Assembly (NCBI RefSeq): GCF_003463065.1
Contig: NZ_QSCM01000010.1
Span: 43,385 to 107,384 of the forward strand
Source: Blautia sp. OF03-15BH
Lineage (GTDB): Bacteria; Bacillota; Clostridia; Lachnospirales; Lachnospiraceae
Length of the DNA: 64,000 nt
Reading direction: 5' to 3'
Shown here: positions 44,985 to 54,286 of the stretch, piece after piece
Numbering within the stretch: position 1 is the first letter of the stretch
Layout of the letters: every line of letters begins with the position of its first letter
The notes under the pieces: model-generated
Seen by the model: only the letters and a program-made list of their open reading frames with translations
Told to the model about the DNA's origin: nothing
The model's database searches: none
Translations under genes and position numbers: made by a program

Positions 44985-45722
44985 TTACTCTGCCTGAAGA
45001 ACAGCCGTATCTACCATGGATACGCGAAGAGTCTCACCCTCTACCGTGATGTCCAGCTCTTTTACAGTACCGTCTACAGGAGCCAGAACGATGTCAGACT
45101 CTGCACCTGCCTCGCTGGTAAAATGAAGCGTTGTGCTGTCTTCTCCTTCGGTTTCTTCAAAGGTACCTGCCAGAGTCTCGCTGGTTCCGTCCGGTTTTTT
45201 CTGGTTGATCGCCAGCGCTGTGTTTTCCGTGTCGAAAACGAAGGTCAGCTGGTTGCCTTCCTCATCCGTTCCCGCATAGATCATATAATCGTCTACATCC
45301 GCATCTGCCAGAGCGGTCTGATCTACATATGTCAGCTTCACTTCACTTCCGGTCGGCTCATAGGTAAGAATGGTCTCTGTCTCGGAAATATCCTCATATC
45401 CGAAAACATAATCCTGTCCGTCTTCCTCGTCTGCAATGGTAAAGCTTCCTTCATCAAAGGTGATAGGACCGGTCACATAAGTGGTTTCCCCCTCTGCCGG
45501 AGTCAGAGAAACACAGCCCTTCGCATTCTCCGTATTGATAGCAATGGTCCATACGATATTGTTCTCATCGCTTCCCTGCATCACCAGGATCGTACTGGCA
45601 GCTTCTGTTTCCTCTTCTGCTGCTGTTTCTGCTGCTGTTTCTTCCTCTGCATCAGCTGCAAATGCAGCTACCGGAAAAGCCATGGTTGCTGCCAAAATGA
45701 GTGCCAACAATTTTTTCTTCAT
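44985..45722 (-). CDS. secreted acidic protein of unknown function
   Basis: The 245-residue product has a signal peptide (KKKLLALILAATMAFPVAAFAA), a Glu/Ala/Thr-rich linker and an acidic beta-rich body with two similar halves: EGSFTIADEEDGQDYVFGYE and GTFEETEGEDSTTLHFTSEA. No known domain was recognised. It is divergent from the LytTR/GHKL two-component genes, with a 170-base shared region that carries two direct repeats. It may be controlled by that system, which is inference from position only. Confidence 0.65.
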   Translation of the reverse strand: MKKKLLALILAATMAFPVAAFAADAEEETAAETAAEEETEAASTILVMQGSDENNIVWTIAINTENAKGCVSLTPAEGETTYVTGPITFDEGSFTIADEEDGQDYVFGYEDISETETILTYEPTGSEVKLTYVDQTALADADVDDYMIYAGTDEEGNQLTFVFDTENTALAINQKKPDGTSETLAGTFEETEGEDSTTLHFTSEAGAESDIVLAPVDGTVKELDITVEGETLRVSMVDTAVLQAE

Positions 45723-45787
45723 AATGTTTTCTCCTTTGCATCTTTTTTCTCTACTTTATCTGAATTTTCAAAAAAATCAATATCACA

Positions 45788-45859
45788 GGGATGAACGTAA
45801 AATTTATGGGATGAATGTCTGGTGTTTTTCTGGAAAACAGATTTTATTTTTAGTATAAT
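45788..45859 (+). promoter_or_regulatory. promoter region with two direct repeats before the LytTR regulator
   Basis: GGGATGAACG (45788-45797) and GGGATGAATG (45808-45817) are direct repeats 20 bases apart, about two helical turns. TATAAT is at 45854-45859; the minus-35 is weak, as expected for an activated promoter. LytTR proteins bind direct repeats with this type of spacing, though the sequence differs from published LytTR sites. Confidence 0.5.
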
Positions 45860-45891
45860 GGAAGAAAAAAACGACAAACGAGGTGATCCAT

Positions 45892-46623
45892 TTGAACATT
45901 GCTATTATAGACGATGATTTGCAAGATACGGAACGACTGACTGCTTTTCTGGCTGAATGGTCACAAGAACACCACCTGAACTTCTCCGTTTCTGTCTTTC
46001 ATGAAAGCGCCGTTTTTCTGGATACCCTGAAAGACAGGCGTTACAGCCTGGTCTTCATGGACATCTATATGGGACCGCCCGGAGGCATTGAGACCGCTTC
46101 AAAGCTTCGCGAATATGACAGCCAGGCGATCCTGATCTTTCTTACCAGCAGTCCGGAGCATATGCCGGATGCCTTTCACTGCCATGCCTTTGACTATCTG
46201 ATCAAGCCCATTGACAACGAGCGGCTGAGAAAAACAATCCTGGATGCACTGGCTTTTCTCCCGGAAAAAGAAGAATATCTGGAGCTTCCCGTCCGGAAGC
46301 AGAACGTTCCTATTTTTTATTCCGATATCCGTTATGTTCTGGCCAGTTCCAACTACTGCATGGTCTATACAAAGGAAGAATACCGCTGCCGCATGTCCTT
46401 TTCCCAGTTTGAAAAGCTTCTTGAAAAAGACGGTCGTTTTCTGACCATCAACCGGGGCGTCCTCATCAATCTGGACTATGCGGAATCCATGGACGGACTG
46501 ATCTGCCTGATGAAGGACAAACGTACCTTTCCCCTCAACACCCGCAAGCATACCCAGCTGGAGCAGGCACTCATCGAGCACCGGTTCCGGCGCCGTAAAG
46601 AAAAACTGCAAAGGAGGAGTTGA
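45892..46623 (+). CDS. LytTR-family response regulator
   Basis: The 243-residue product has a receiver domain (acidic D7-D9, phosphorylated D57 in FMDIYMG, lysine in YLIKPID) and a C-terminal LytTR DNA-binding domain (IFYSDIRYVLASSNYCMVYT to INRGVLINLDYAES). The start is taken as TTG at 45892, eight bases after GAGG. It is followed after two bases by its sensor kinase. AgrA and VirR-like regulators of this type often respond to peptide signals, but no signal peptide gene was found nearby. Confidence 0.88.
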   Translation: MNIAIIDDDLQDTERLTAFLAEWSQEHHLNFSVSVFHESAVFLDTLKDRRYSLVFMDIYMGPPGGIETASKLREYDSQAILIFLTSSPEHMPDAFHCHAFDYLIKPIDNERLRKTILDALAFLPEKEEYLELPVRKQNVPIFYSDIRYVLASSNYCMVYTKEEYRCRMSFSQFEKLLEKDGRFLTINRGVLINLDYAESMDGLICLMKDKRTFPLNTRKHTQLEQALIEHRFRRRKEKLQRRS

Positions 46624-46625
46624 CT

Positions 46626-47975
46626 ATGGACTGGCCTTATATCTTCTTTTCTGCCGGTGAATACGGTGTCATTCTGCCTGCTGCTATTTTCTGTCTGTTC
46701 CCGGTCAGAAGTCATCTGAAGACCCGTCTTTCCCCCACTCTGTTTCTCGGAGCAGTCTCTGCCGGCGTTGTGATCACCTGTCTGCTTCTTGGAACCTGGC
46801 AAAGCTTTCATACCCAGCTGGAATCCCACTATACCTCCATGCTTCCTGTCTTTGCCATCGCTCTTCTTCTCTATTTCTACTTTGTCCAGACAGACAAGCT
46901 GAAGCTGTTCTATGTGTTTACCTGTGCCATTGCACTTTTTTCCTTCTCCGGGATGGCCAATTATATGACAGAAGCCATGCTGAAGCCGGATGGCAGTTAT
47001 CTGGCTCCATCCAGCCTCGGACTCCCTGTCCAATGGTTTTCAATCCTCCTTGGAATGGGGCTCTTTCTCCTTCTTTTTTCCCGGCGCTTTACCTGGGTTA
47101 TCGACCACTTCCATGAGCGCTCCGTCTGGCGGACCGTCTGGCTTTTTCCGGCCATCATCGCTGCCTGCAATATTTATATGGTACCTCTGAAATATTCTAC
47201 CATGCACGTAGGCCGTGTTTTTTATGTCACGCTTTTTATTGAAGGAACGCTCCTGATCCTGTTTTTCCTCTACCAGGCACTCTTCCTGAAAACTGCCCAT
47301 GCCGTTACAGAACGGGCTGAGATGGAAAAAGAAAACCAGATGCTGGAAATGCAGGCAAGCCAGTATGCGAGCCTTCAGTCCTATGTCACACAGACCAGCA
47401 GACTCCGCCACGATTTCCGCCATACCGTCCGGACCATCACCGCTCTTGCCGAACAGAAGGAATACGGCCGGCTTCTGGAATATCTGAATGATTACAACCG
47501 GCAGCTTACGGATTCTGATGCCTCCCGTTTCTGCTATTGCTCTCACCTGGCTGCCAATGCCGTCCTGGCATATTACGGCGACATTGCCGCCAAGCAACGG
47601 ATCCCTTTCCTCTGCGAAGCTGACCTTCCATCCTCCCTTTCCGTATCAGACGTGGATCTCTGCGTGATCCTCGGAAACCTGATGGAAAATGCCATCCAGG
47701 GTTCTCTCACCATCCCGCCCGCCGACCGGTATATCCGCCTTTCCATCGATATGGAAGATCCCGGAGAGCTCTACATTCTCCTCACAAACCGGTTCGACGG
47801 TTTTATCCAGGAGCGTGACGGCACGATCCTCTCTTCCAGAGAAAACGGTCACGGCATCGGCCTTTCTTCGATCCGTGCCACCGCAGAAAAATATCATGGT
47901 GTTGCTCTTTTCGAGTACAAAGAACAGGAATTTTCTGCCAGCATCATGCTGAAGCTTACTACCGGAAAACTTTAG
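46626..47975 (+). CDS. GHKL sensor histidine kinase (AgrC-like)
   Basis: The 449-residue product has about six N-terminal membrane segments in the first 220 residues, a coiled coil, the phosphoacceptor histidine in RLRHDFRHTVRTI, and the GHKL ATPase domain with LGNLMENAIQGS and ENGHGIGLSSIRA. This is the AgrC/YesM-like architecture that partners LytTR regulators. AAAGGAGGAGTTGACT precedes the ATG at 46626. The signal is unknown. A promoter for ilvE overlaps its stop. Confidence 0.88.
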   Translation: MDWPYIFFSAGEYGVILPAAIFCLFPVRSHLKTRLSPTLFLGAVSAGVVITCLLLGTWQSFHTQLESHYTSMLPVFAIALLLYFYFVQTDKLKLFYVFTCAIALFSFSGMANYMTEAMLKPDGSYLAPSSLGLPVQWFSILLGMGLFLLLFSRRFTWVIDHFHERSVWRTVWLFPAIIAACNIYMVPLKYSTMHVGRVFYVTLFIEGTLLILFFLYQALFLKTAHAVTERAEMEKENQMLEMQASQYASLQSYVTQTSRLRHDFRHTVRTITALAEQKEYGRLLEYLNDYNRQLTDSDASRFCYCSHLAANAVLAYYGDIAAKQRIPFLCEADLPSSLSVSDVDLCVILGNLMENAIQGSLTIPPADRYIRLSIDMEDPGELYILLTNRFDGFIQERDGTILSSRENGHGIGLSSIRATAEKYHGVALFEYKEQEFSASIMLKLTTGKL

Positions 47976-47976
47976 C

Positions 47977-48005
47977 TTGACACTGTATCAAAGCAGGCGT
48001 AAACT
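47977..48005 (+). promoter_or_regulatory. promoter of ilvE
   Basis: TTGACA (47977-47982), 17 bases, TAAACT (48000-48005). The minus-35 begins two bases after the kinase stop. The 44-base leader is too short for a T-box or leader peptide attenuator. Confidence 0.7.
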
Positions 48006-48049
48006 AAAAATCAATCGTTTTTATATCTACATATGAGGAGGACTAAGCA

Positions 48050-49075
48050 ATGGAAAAGAAAAACATTGACTGGGCAAACTTAGGCTTCGGTTATCATGAG
48101 ACCGATCAGCGGTTTGTTTCCAATTATAAAAACGGAAGCTGGGATGAAGGTACCCTCACCACCGATGATAAAGTCGTTATCAGTGAGTGTGCAGGTGTTC
48201 TTCAGTACGCACAGACCTGCTTCGAAGGAATGAAAGCCTACACCACCGAGGATGGCCATATCGTTATCTTCCGCCCGGATCTGAACGGTGCACGTATGGA
48301 GGATTCCTGCCGCCGTCTGGAAATGCCGGTATTCCCGAAGGAGCGTTTTGTTGACGCAGTCGTACAGACAGTCAAAGCCAATGCCGCTTATGTTCCGCCC
48401 TTTGGCTCCGGAGCAACCTTATACATCCGTCCCTACATGTTCGGAAGCAGTGCCGTGATCGGTGTAAAACCGGCTGATGAATATCAGTTCCGTATCTTCA
48501 CCACTCCGGTCGGACCGTACTTCAAAGGCGGCGCAAAACCCATCACTATCCGTGTCTCCGATTATGACCGTGCAGCCCCCCACGGAACCGGACATATCAA
48601 AGCCGGTCTGAACTATGCCATGAGCCTTTACCCCATCATGGAAGCACATCGTCAGGGCTTTGATGAAAACATGTATCTCGATGCTGCCACCAGAACCAAG
48701 GTAGAAGAGACCGGAGGTGCCAACTTCCTCTTCGTTACCAAAGACGGAAAAGTCGTTACTCCGAAGTCTGACAGCATCCTTCCCTCCATCACTCGCCGTT
48801 CCCTTGTCACAGTGGCAAAGGATTACCTCGGTCTGGAAGTAGAGGAAAGAGAAGTCTTCTTTGATGAGGTAAAAGACTTCGCAGAGTGCGGTCTGTGCGG
48901 CACTGCCGCCGTGATCTCTCCGGTCGGAAAGATCAATGACCACGGCAAAGAGATCTGCTTCCCCAGCGGCATGGAGAAAATGGGTCCGGTCACCCAGAAG
49001 CTTTACGAAACCCTTACCGGCATCCAGATGGGCCGCATCCAGGCTCCGGAAGGCTGGATCAAAGTCGTCGAGTAA
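48050..49075 (+). CDS. ilvE: branched-chain amino acid aminotransferase
   Basis: This class IV PLP aminotransferase makes or breaks down leucine, isoleucine and valine. The 341-residue product belongs to the BCAT type resembling eukaryotic and Firmicute enzymes: YAQTCFEGMKAY, LYIRPYMFGSS, the probable PLP lysine in GHIKAGLNYAMS, RTKVEETGGANFLFV and CGTAAVISPVG. AGGAGGACTAAGCA precedes the ATG. It is monocistronic with its own promoter and a strong terminator. Confidence 0.94.
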   Translation: MEKKNIDWANLGFGYHETDQRFVSNYKNGSWDEGTLTTDDKVVISECAGVLQYAQTCFEGMKAYTTEDGHIVIFRPDLNGARMEDSCRRLEMPVFPKERFVDAVVQTVKANAAYVPPFGSGATLYIRPYMFGSSAVIGVKPADEYQFRIFTTPVGPYFKGGAKPITIRVSDYDRAAPHGTGHIKAGLNYAMSLYPIMEAHRQGFDENMYLDAATRTKVEETGGANFLFVTKDGKVVTPKSDSILPSITRRSLVTVAKDYLGLEVEEREVFFDEVKDFAECGLCGTAAVISPVGKINDHGKEICFPSGMEKMGPVTQKLYETLTGIQMGRIQAPEGWIKVVE

Positions 49076-49080
49076 AAAAA

Positions 49081-49125
49081 GGCATAAAAAACGGCAGTCC
49101 ACGCGGCTGCCGTTTTTCTTATGCC
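49081..49125. terminator. bidirectional terminator between ilvE and folA
   Basis: GGCATAAAAAACGGCAG pairs with CTGCCGTTTTTCTTATGCC over the full length. It works for both convergent genes and covers the last codons of folA. Confidence 0.9.
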
Positions 49126-49607
49126 TTTTTCTCATACCGGACGAAGGTATATTCCAGATCAAAATAGGTCTGTTCTTCACTCTCTGCCGTGATCACCCAT
49201 TCTGGTTTCTGATCCAGATCCGGAAAATACGTATCTGCCTCATAGGCCTGGTCGATCCTGGTCACATGAACCACATCACAATAGGGCAAAAGCTGCTCAT
49301 AAATGCTCTGACCACCGATCACAAAGGCTTCTTCTTTTTCCTCTCCAAGCTCTTCAAAAAGCTCTTTCAGACTGTGTACCACCGTCACCCCTTTCGGATG
49401 AAACTCCGGATTTGTGGTAAGAACGATGTTCTTCCGAAGATCCAGAGGAAGCCCTCCCGGAAGACTCTCAAAAGTTTTTCTTCCCATGACTACCGGATGG
49501 CCCAGCGTCATACTGCGGAAGGTCTTCTGATCTGACGGTATCACCACCAAAAGCGAATTGTCCTTTCCGATCGCCCAGTTCTTGTCTGCTGCAACAATCA
49601 TATTCAT
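49119..49607 (-). CDS. folA: dihydrofolate reductase
   Basis: DHFR makes tetrahydrofolate with NADPH. The 162-residue product begins MNMIVAADKNWAIGKDN, has GHPVVMGRKTFESLPGG, and FVIGGQSIYEQLLPYCD, all typical. The proton-donor aspartate is in the PSDQKTFRSM helix. No thyA is next to it. The stop lies inside the shared terminator with ilvE. Confidence 0.95.
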   Translation of the reverse strand: MNMIVAADKNWAIGKDNSLLVVIPSDQKTFRSMTLGHPVVMGRKTFESLPGGLPLDLRKNIVLTTNPEFHPKGVTVVHSLKELFEELGEEKEEAFVIGGQSIYEQLLPYCDVVHVTRIDQAYEADTYFPDLDQKPEWVITAESEEQTYFDLEYTFVRYEKKA

Positions 49608-49644
49608 ATGTTTTTCACCTCAATGAGACAGTATACACGGTTTC

Positions 49645-50664
49645 TCACGGATTCTCAACGAGATTTTTCACGGATCTGCCCTTTTCCAGCGTAACAGGAA
49701 CACACTGGATTTCCACGCCGGTGGTCTTCGGCTTTTCGATCAGTGCCACCAGCTTCTTCACCGTGCGCCTGCCGATCTGCTCCGTATCCTGCCGTACCGT
49801 GGTAAGTCTCGGCTTGACCACACTGCTCATGGGGATCCCGTCATAACCGGCCACTGAAATATCATCCGGGATCGAAAGACCTGCCTCTTCTATGGCCCCC
49901 ATGCCTCCGATACAGGCATAATCATCCGTATAAAGGATACAGGTCGGCGGAGTCTTCAGCTTAAGAAGCTGCTTTGTCGCCTTCGCTGCAGCTACCGGAT
50001 CCGTATACTCTCCAGGTACGACATACTCCTCCTTCACCGGAATCCCATGGTGCTCCATGCTCCGGTAAAAATTTACCATACGTTCTTTGGTAACAGCAGA
50101 ATCTCTTCCGTAGACATAGGCGATCCGGCGGTGTCCCATGGAGATGATGTACTCCATAAGCTCCGTTATCCCTTCTGCATTATCCGATACTACGGATGCC
50201 GCATTGCTGAAAATATGGTCGATCGTCACGACCGGCAGACCGCTGGTGATGAGCTCCATTACCTCCGGTTTATTGAAATCCACACAGGCTACCACCACGC
50301 CATCCACCCCCCGGTAACGGCAATGCTCCACATAGGACATGTCTTCCTTCCCCAGTCTCTGGCCGATGAACGTAATATCATATCCCTGCGCCTCCGCTTC
50401 GGATTTCAGGCTCTCCAGTACTCTTGAGAAAAAAGGATGCGTCAGGGCACTGTTTTTATCATCTACACAAAGAACGCCAATGTTATAACTTCTGTGTGTC
50501 TTCAGTGCTCTCGCTGCCAGATTGGGAAAATATCCCATCTCTTTTGCTTTCTCCCTCACCAGCTGTTTGGTTTCCTCACTGATGTCAGGAAGATCGTTCA
50601 AAGCTTTGCTCACCGTTGCGGTCGATACCCCAAGTTCTCTGGCAATATCCTTCAAAGATGCCAT
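49645..50664 (-). CDS. LacI-family transcriptional regulator of cellobiose phosphorylase
   Basis: The 339-residue product has the LacI helix-turn-helix and hinge ([20 protein letters not shown] and [18 protein letters not shown]), followed by a periplasmic-binding-protein-like sensor. It is divergent from the GH94 gene, with two near-identical 16-base sites, one over each predicted start. It therefore probably represses both genes, with a cello-oligosaccharide or glucose 1-phosphate as possible inducer; the inducer is a guess. Confidence 0.88.
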   Translation of the reverse strand: MASLKDIARELGVSTATVSKALNDLPDISEETKQLVREKAKEMGYFPNLAARALKTHRSYNIGVLCVDDKNSALTHPFFSRVLESLKSEAEAQGYDITFIGQRLGKEDMSYVEHCRYRGVDGVVVACVDFNKPEVMELITSGLPVVTIDHIFSNAASVVSDNAEGITELMEYIISMGHRRIAYVYGRDSAVTKERMVNFYRSMEHHGIPVKEEYVVPGEYTDPVAAAKATKQLLKLKTPPTCILYTDDYACIGGMGAIEEAGLSIPDDISVAGYDGIPMSSVVKPRLTTVRQDTEQIGRRTVKKLVALIEKPKTTGVEIQCVPVTLEKGRSVKNLVENP

Positions 50665-50683
50665 TTCATCACCTGCTTTCTCT

Positions 50684-50699
50684 CTTAAACGTTTTCGTA
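50684..50699. promoter_or_regulatory. operator-like site 1 (regulator side)
   Basis: CTTAAACGTTTTCGTA contains the palindromic AAACGTTT with a central CG, as LacI-family operators do. It lies immediately downstream of the predicted minus-10 of the regulator gene. It differs from site 2 at one position of 16. Confidence 0.6.
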
Positions 50700-50702
50700 T
50701 AT

Positions 50703-50731
50703 ATATTATCGCGTTTTTTGTTTTTGTGCAA
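50703..50731 (-). promoter_or_regulatory. promoter of the LacI-type regulator
   Basis: On the minus strand TTGCAC (50726-50731), 17 bases, TAATAT (50703-50708). Site 1 covers the expected transcription start. Confidence 0.6.
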
Positions 50732-50797
50732 GTTCTGATTTATACACAAAATCTTTTGTTCATTTTTGTGAATTTTTCCGTTTTTTTCTTTGCCCGC

Positions 50798-50826
50798 TTG
50801 CATATTTTCCATACATCAACTATACT
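50798..50826 (+). promoter_or_regulatory. promoter of cellobiose phosphorylase
   Basis: TTGCAT (50798-50803), 17 bases, TATACT (50821-50826). Site 2 begins 14 bases past the minus-10. Confidence 0.65.
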
Positions 50827-50839
50827 TGGAGTTAAGATT

Positions 50840-50855
50840 CTTAATCGTTTTCGTA
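50840..50855. promoter_or_regulatory. operator-like site 2 (phosphorylase side)
   Basis: CTTAATCGTTTTCGTA, identical to site 1 except for one base. The centre-to-centre distance is 156 bases, which would allow looping by a tetramer or dimer pair. Confidence 0.6.
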
Positions 50856-50878
50856 AAACAGAAAGGAGATTAAAACGC

Positions 50879-53311
50879 ATGCAATTTGGACATTTTGACG
50901 ACGTGAATAAAGAATATGTCATCCAGACACCGAAAACACCGCTTCCCTGGATCAACTACCTGGGAATGGACGGCTTCTTTTCTCTGGTTTCCAATACTTC
51001 CGGAGGATACAGCTTTTATAAAGACGCAAAGCTGCTCCGCCTGACCCGTTACCGCTACAATTCCGTACCGCTCGACAGCAACGGCCATTACTTCTACATC
51101 AAAGACGGTGATACCGTCTGGAACCCCGGCTGGCAGCCCACCAGAACAGAGCTGGACTCCTATGAGTGCCGCCACGGTCTTGGCTATACCCGCTTTACTT
51201 CTGAGAAAAACGGTCTGAAAGTCGAAGATCTTGTTTTTGTTCCCGTAAAAGACAGCTGCGAGATCAGCCGTGTGACCCTGACCAATGATTCCGATCAGGA
51301 AAAACAGGTTTCTCTCTTCTCTTATGTGGAGTTCTGTCTCTGGAACGCCATGGATGACATGACCAACTACCAGAGAAACTTAAGCATCGGCGAAGTGGAA
51401 GTTCATGGTTCCACCATCTACCACAAGACCGAATACAGAGAACGCCGCAACCACTATGCCATCTATCATGTCAACGCTCCGGTGGATGGCTTTGATACCG
51501 ATCGTGACTCTTTCCTCGGCGTTTACAACGGTGCGGACAGACCCGATGTTGTCCTGGCCGGCGAATCCAAAAATTCCATAGCCAGCGGCTGGTATCCCAT
51601 CGGCTCCCATCATCTCAAGGTCACTTTAAAGCCGGGCGAAGCAAAAACCTATGTATTTCTCCTTGGCTATGTCGAAAATCCCAAGGATGACAAATGGGAA
51701 GCCTTAGGTGTCGTAAAAAAAGCTCCTGCCCTTGCCATGATCAGCCGCTACGATACTGCAGAAAAGGCAGACGCCGCTTTTGAAGAACTGAAAAAATACT
51801 GGACCGGACTCCTCTCCCGTTTCACCGTACAGAGTCCGGACGAAAAGCTCAACCGTATGGTCAACATCTGGAACCAGTACCAATGCATGGTCACCTTCAA
51901 CATGTCCCGTTCCGCTTCCTACTACGAATCCGGAATCGGCCGCGGCATGGGCTTCCGTGATTCCTGCCAGGATCTGCTCGGTTTCCTCCATCTGATCCCG
52001 GACAAGGCCAGAGAAAGGATCCTGGATATTGCAGCCACCCAGTTCCCGGACGGCAGTGCTTATCACCAGTACCAGCCTCTTACGAAAAAAGGAAATCTGG
52101 ATGTCGGAAGCGGTTTCAACGATGACCCCTTGTGGCTCATTGCCGCAGCCTCCGCTTACGTCAGAGAGACCGGAGACACCTCTCTTCTCTCCGAAAACGT
52201 TCCCTTCGACAACAAAGAAGAACTGGCTGCTCCCCTGATGGAGCATCTGAAACGTTCCTTCAACTATACACTGGAACACCTCGGACCTCACGGACTTCCT
52301 CTGATCGGCCGTGCCGACTGGAACGACTGTCTGAACCTGAACTGCTTCTCCGATACTCCGGGAGAATCTTTCCAGACCTGTGCCAACTATGAGAGCCACA
52401 AGGCAGAGTCTGTTTTCATCGCAGGCATGTTTGTCAAATATGCAAAGGAATACGGTGATCTGTGCGAGCTCCTCGGCAATGCAGAAGAAAAAGAGCGGGC
52501 TTATCAGGCTTCCGAAACCATGTATCAGACCATCCTCACCGCAGGCTGGGACGGCGAATGGTTCCTTCGTGCCTATGATGCATTCGGTGAAAAGATCGGT
52601 TCCAAGGAATGTGAAGAAGGTCAGATCTTCATCGAGCCCCAGGGCTTCTGTGTACTGGCCGGTGTCGGTGTCAAGGAGGGTTATGCAGAAAAAGCCATGG
52701 CCTCCGTCAAAGAACGGCTGGACACCAAATACGGCGTTGTCCTTCAGCAGCCGCCTTATGCTACCTATCACCTCAACCTGGGTGAAATTTCCTCTTATCC
52801 GCCCGGATACAAGGAAAATGCCGGTATTTTCTGTCACAACAATCCCTGGATCTCGATCGGCGAGACTGTCATCGGCCACGGAGACCGTGCTTTCGAAGTA
52901 TATAAGAAGACCTGCCCGGCCTACATTGAAAACATCAGTGAGATCCACCGGACAGAGCCTTATGTTTACTCTCAGATGGTAGCCGGAAAGGATGCCAGAA
53001 ACTTCGGCGAAGCGAAGAACAGCTGGCTCACCGGTACGGCAGCCTGGACCTTTGTCAATGTTTCCCAGCACATCCTGGGCATCTATCCTACCCTGAACGG
53101 ACTGTCCGTAGATCCCTGCATCCCCTCTGATATGGAAGGCTTCACCGTTACCCGTCAGTACAGAGGTGCATCCTACGAGATCAAAGTCACCAACAAAGAT
53201 CACGCCCAGAAAGGCATCCAGTCCTTCCTGGTAGACGGAAAGGCCATTGAAGGCCATGTAATCCCCTACGATCCGGCCAAGAAACAGTATCAGGTCGAGA
53301 TCATCCTGTAA
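50879..53311 (+). CDS. cbp: cellobiose phosphorylase (GH94)
   Basis: The enzyme splits cellobiose with phosphate to glucose and glucose 1-phosphate in the cytosol. The 810-residue length and the N-terminus [17 protein letters not shown] fit GH94 cellobiose phosphorylases. The (alpha/alpha)6 catalytic region has [18 protein letters not shown], with the general acid in the RDSCQD stretch, and [30 protein letters not shown] precedes ATG 50879; codons upstream are leader. Codon use is strongly biased, which suggests high expression. No transporter adjoins. A cellodextrin phosphorylase would usually be longer. Confidence 0.92.
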   Translation: MQFGHFDDVNKEYVIQTPKTPLPWINYLGMDGFFSLVSNTSGGYSFYKDAKLLRLTRYRYNSVPLDSNGHYFYIKDGDTVWNPGWQPTRTELDSYECRHGLGYTRFTSEKNGLKVEDLVFVPVKDSCEISRVTLTNDSDQEKQVSLFSYVEFCLWNAMDDMTNYQRNLSIGEVEVHGSTIYHKTEYRERRNHYAIYHVNAPVDGFDTDRDSFLGVYNGADRPDVVLAGESKNSIASGWYPIGSHHLKVTLKPGEAKTYVFLLGYVENPKDDKWEALGVVKKAPALAMISRYDTAEKADAAFEELKKYWTGLLSRFTVQSPDEKLNRMVNIWNQYQCMVTFNMSRSASYYESGIGRGMGFRDSCQDLLGFLHLIPDKARERILDIAATQFPDGSAYHQYQPLTKKGNLDVGSGFNDDPLWLIAAASAYVRETGDTSLLSENVPFDNKEELAAPLMEHLKRSFNYTLEHLGPHGLPLIGRADWNDCLNLNCFSDTPGESFQTCANYESHKAESVFIAGMFVKYAKEYGDLCELLGNAEEKERAYQASETMYQTILTAGWDGEWFLRAYDAFGEKIGSKECEEGQIFIEPQGFCVLAGVGVKEGYAEKAMASVKERLDTKYGVVLQQPPYATYHLNLGEISSYPPGYKENAGIFCHNNPWISIGETVIGHGDRAFEVYKKTCPAYIENISEIHRTEPYVYSQMVAGKDARNFGEAKNSWLTGTAAWTFVNVSQHILGIYPTLNGLSVDPCIPSDMEGFTVTRQYRGASYEIKVTNKDHAQKGIQSFLVDGKAIEGHVIPYDPAKKQYQVEIIL

Positions 53312-53332
53312 GGCAACATCCTTTCCTTTAAA

Positions 53333-53366
53333 AATCCCCCACCGGAACTAACCAAACGGCGGGGGA
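53333..53366 (+). terminator. terminator of cellobiose phosphorylase
   Basis: AATCCCCCACCG and CGGCGGGGGATT form a 12-bp stem with one mismatch; TCTTATG and later T-rich sequence follow. Confidence 0.75.
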
Positions 53367-53411
53367 TTCTTATGTCAGTTTTTTTCGTATTTTTCAATTT
53401 AAAAGAATCTG

Positions 53412-53984
53412 TCATTCCAGACAGCAGGAAGAATACCCGATATCTTCCGCAATCTTTTCTGCGATATCGATATCCAGTGTATCACTGATCAGTGCCAGTG
53501 TCATATCCAGTGCCGCCATCGTGCTGCTGCAGGAATAATACTTCCCGTCAGAAATCCATTTTTCACCATTGATATAATCAATTCCTACGGTAAACATCCG
53601 TTTCCAGTTTTCACTGTACGTATAGTCGCACACCTGCCGGTGAAAGAGAAGCCCTGTTCGTGCCAGCATCGCAGAAGCATTCTGGACCATCAAACAGAAA
53701 TCTGCTTCCTCCACAGCCTGCTTTAATAACTTCTGCCCTTCCTCTTCTGTATGCAAAAATGTCTTGACTCCCTTTCCCCCCGGTATCAGGAATATATCTT
53801 CGATCTCAGCCGGATTCAGCGGTTCTGTCCACACCTTTATACCCTGTTTTCCAGTGATCAGACCGCCACGAAGTGAAATATAACGTATGTAAAAACGCTC
53901 CGACACCTGCCCGAAAATCTCCGCCGGTCCAAAAGCGTCCATCACTTCAAAATCATCAAACAGAAAAATATTGACTACCATCAT
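53412..53984 (-). CDS. DJ-1/PfpI-like protein without the usual nucleophile
   Basis: The 190-residue product has the DJ-1/PfpI layout (MVVNIFLFDDFEVMDAFGPAEIF, then FLIPGGKGVKTFL). The nucleophile elbow reads CLMVQNASAMLARTGLL, where family members have a cysteine in place of the asparagine of QNAS, so classic catalysis is unlikely. YSCSSTMAALDMTLALI resembles the C-terminal part of the transcription-linked and isonitrile-hydratase-like subgroup. GGAGGAGATGA precedes the ATG. It may bind a small molecule rather than cleave one. Confidence 0.8.
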   Translation of the reverse strand: MMVVNIFLFDDFEVMDAFGPAEIFGQVSERFYIRYISLRGGLITGKQGIKVWTEPLNPAEIEDIFLIPGGKGVKTFLHTEEEGQKLLKQAVEEADFCLMVQNASAMLARTGLLFHRQVCDYTYSENWKRMFTVGIDYINGEKWISDGKYYSCSSTMAALDMTLALISDTLDIDIAEKIAEDIGYSSCCLE

Positions 53985-54286
53985 TCATCTCCTCCACCAA
54001 TTGTTTTTTAACTATAACTTTACATCTCTTTTTATAAAAAAATTCACTCTCCTCATTTTACCATCCGAAAAGATAAATAGCAAGGTGTCAGTCTTCCGCT
54101 TTCTCATCTATGCAGATGCTATTTTGCTACTAAAAACAGAATTTTATTCTTTTCCCTTATTCCTATTGATTTTTCTATGTCTAAATGATACTATTAAGCA
54201 TATTGCAATCAATGAAACATTTTGATTTTTAACAAAATTCTACTATATCATACATTTTCGTCATTCAGGATCCATCGGAGGTAAAC
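53985..54286. other. AT-rich intergenic region
   Basis: About 300 bases with low GC. A plus-strand frame here encodes a hydrophobic, phenylalanine-rich peptide without a ribosome site and is not believed. It presumably holds the promoters of the divergent DJ-1-like gene and the UDP-glucose dehydrogenase gene, but no clear consensus was found. TCGGAGGTAAAC precedes the ATG at 54287. Confidence 0.5.

Noticed and set aside
47976..48049. T-box or leader attenuator before ilvE
   Set aside because: The leader after the promoter is only about 40 bases, too short for either.
51704..53257. 517-codon minus-strand frame opposite cellobiose phosphorylase
   Set aside because: Antisense to a highly expressed, biased gene; no ribosome site or domain.
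53971..54225. 84-codon plus-strand frame before the HTH/UDP-glucose dehydrogenase gene
   Set aside because: Low-GC, Phe/Leu/Ile-rich translation with no ribosome site; typical noise of AT-rich DNA.
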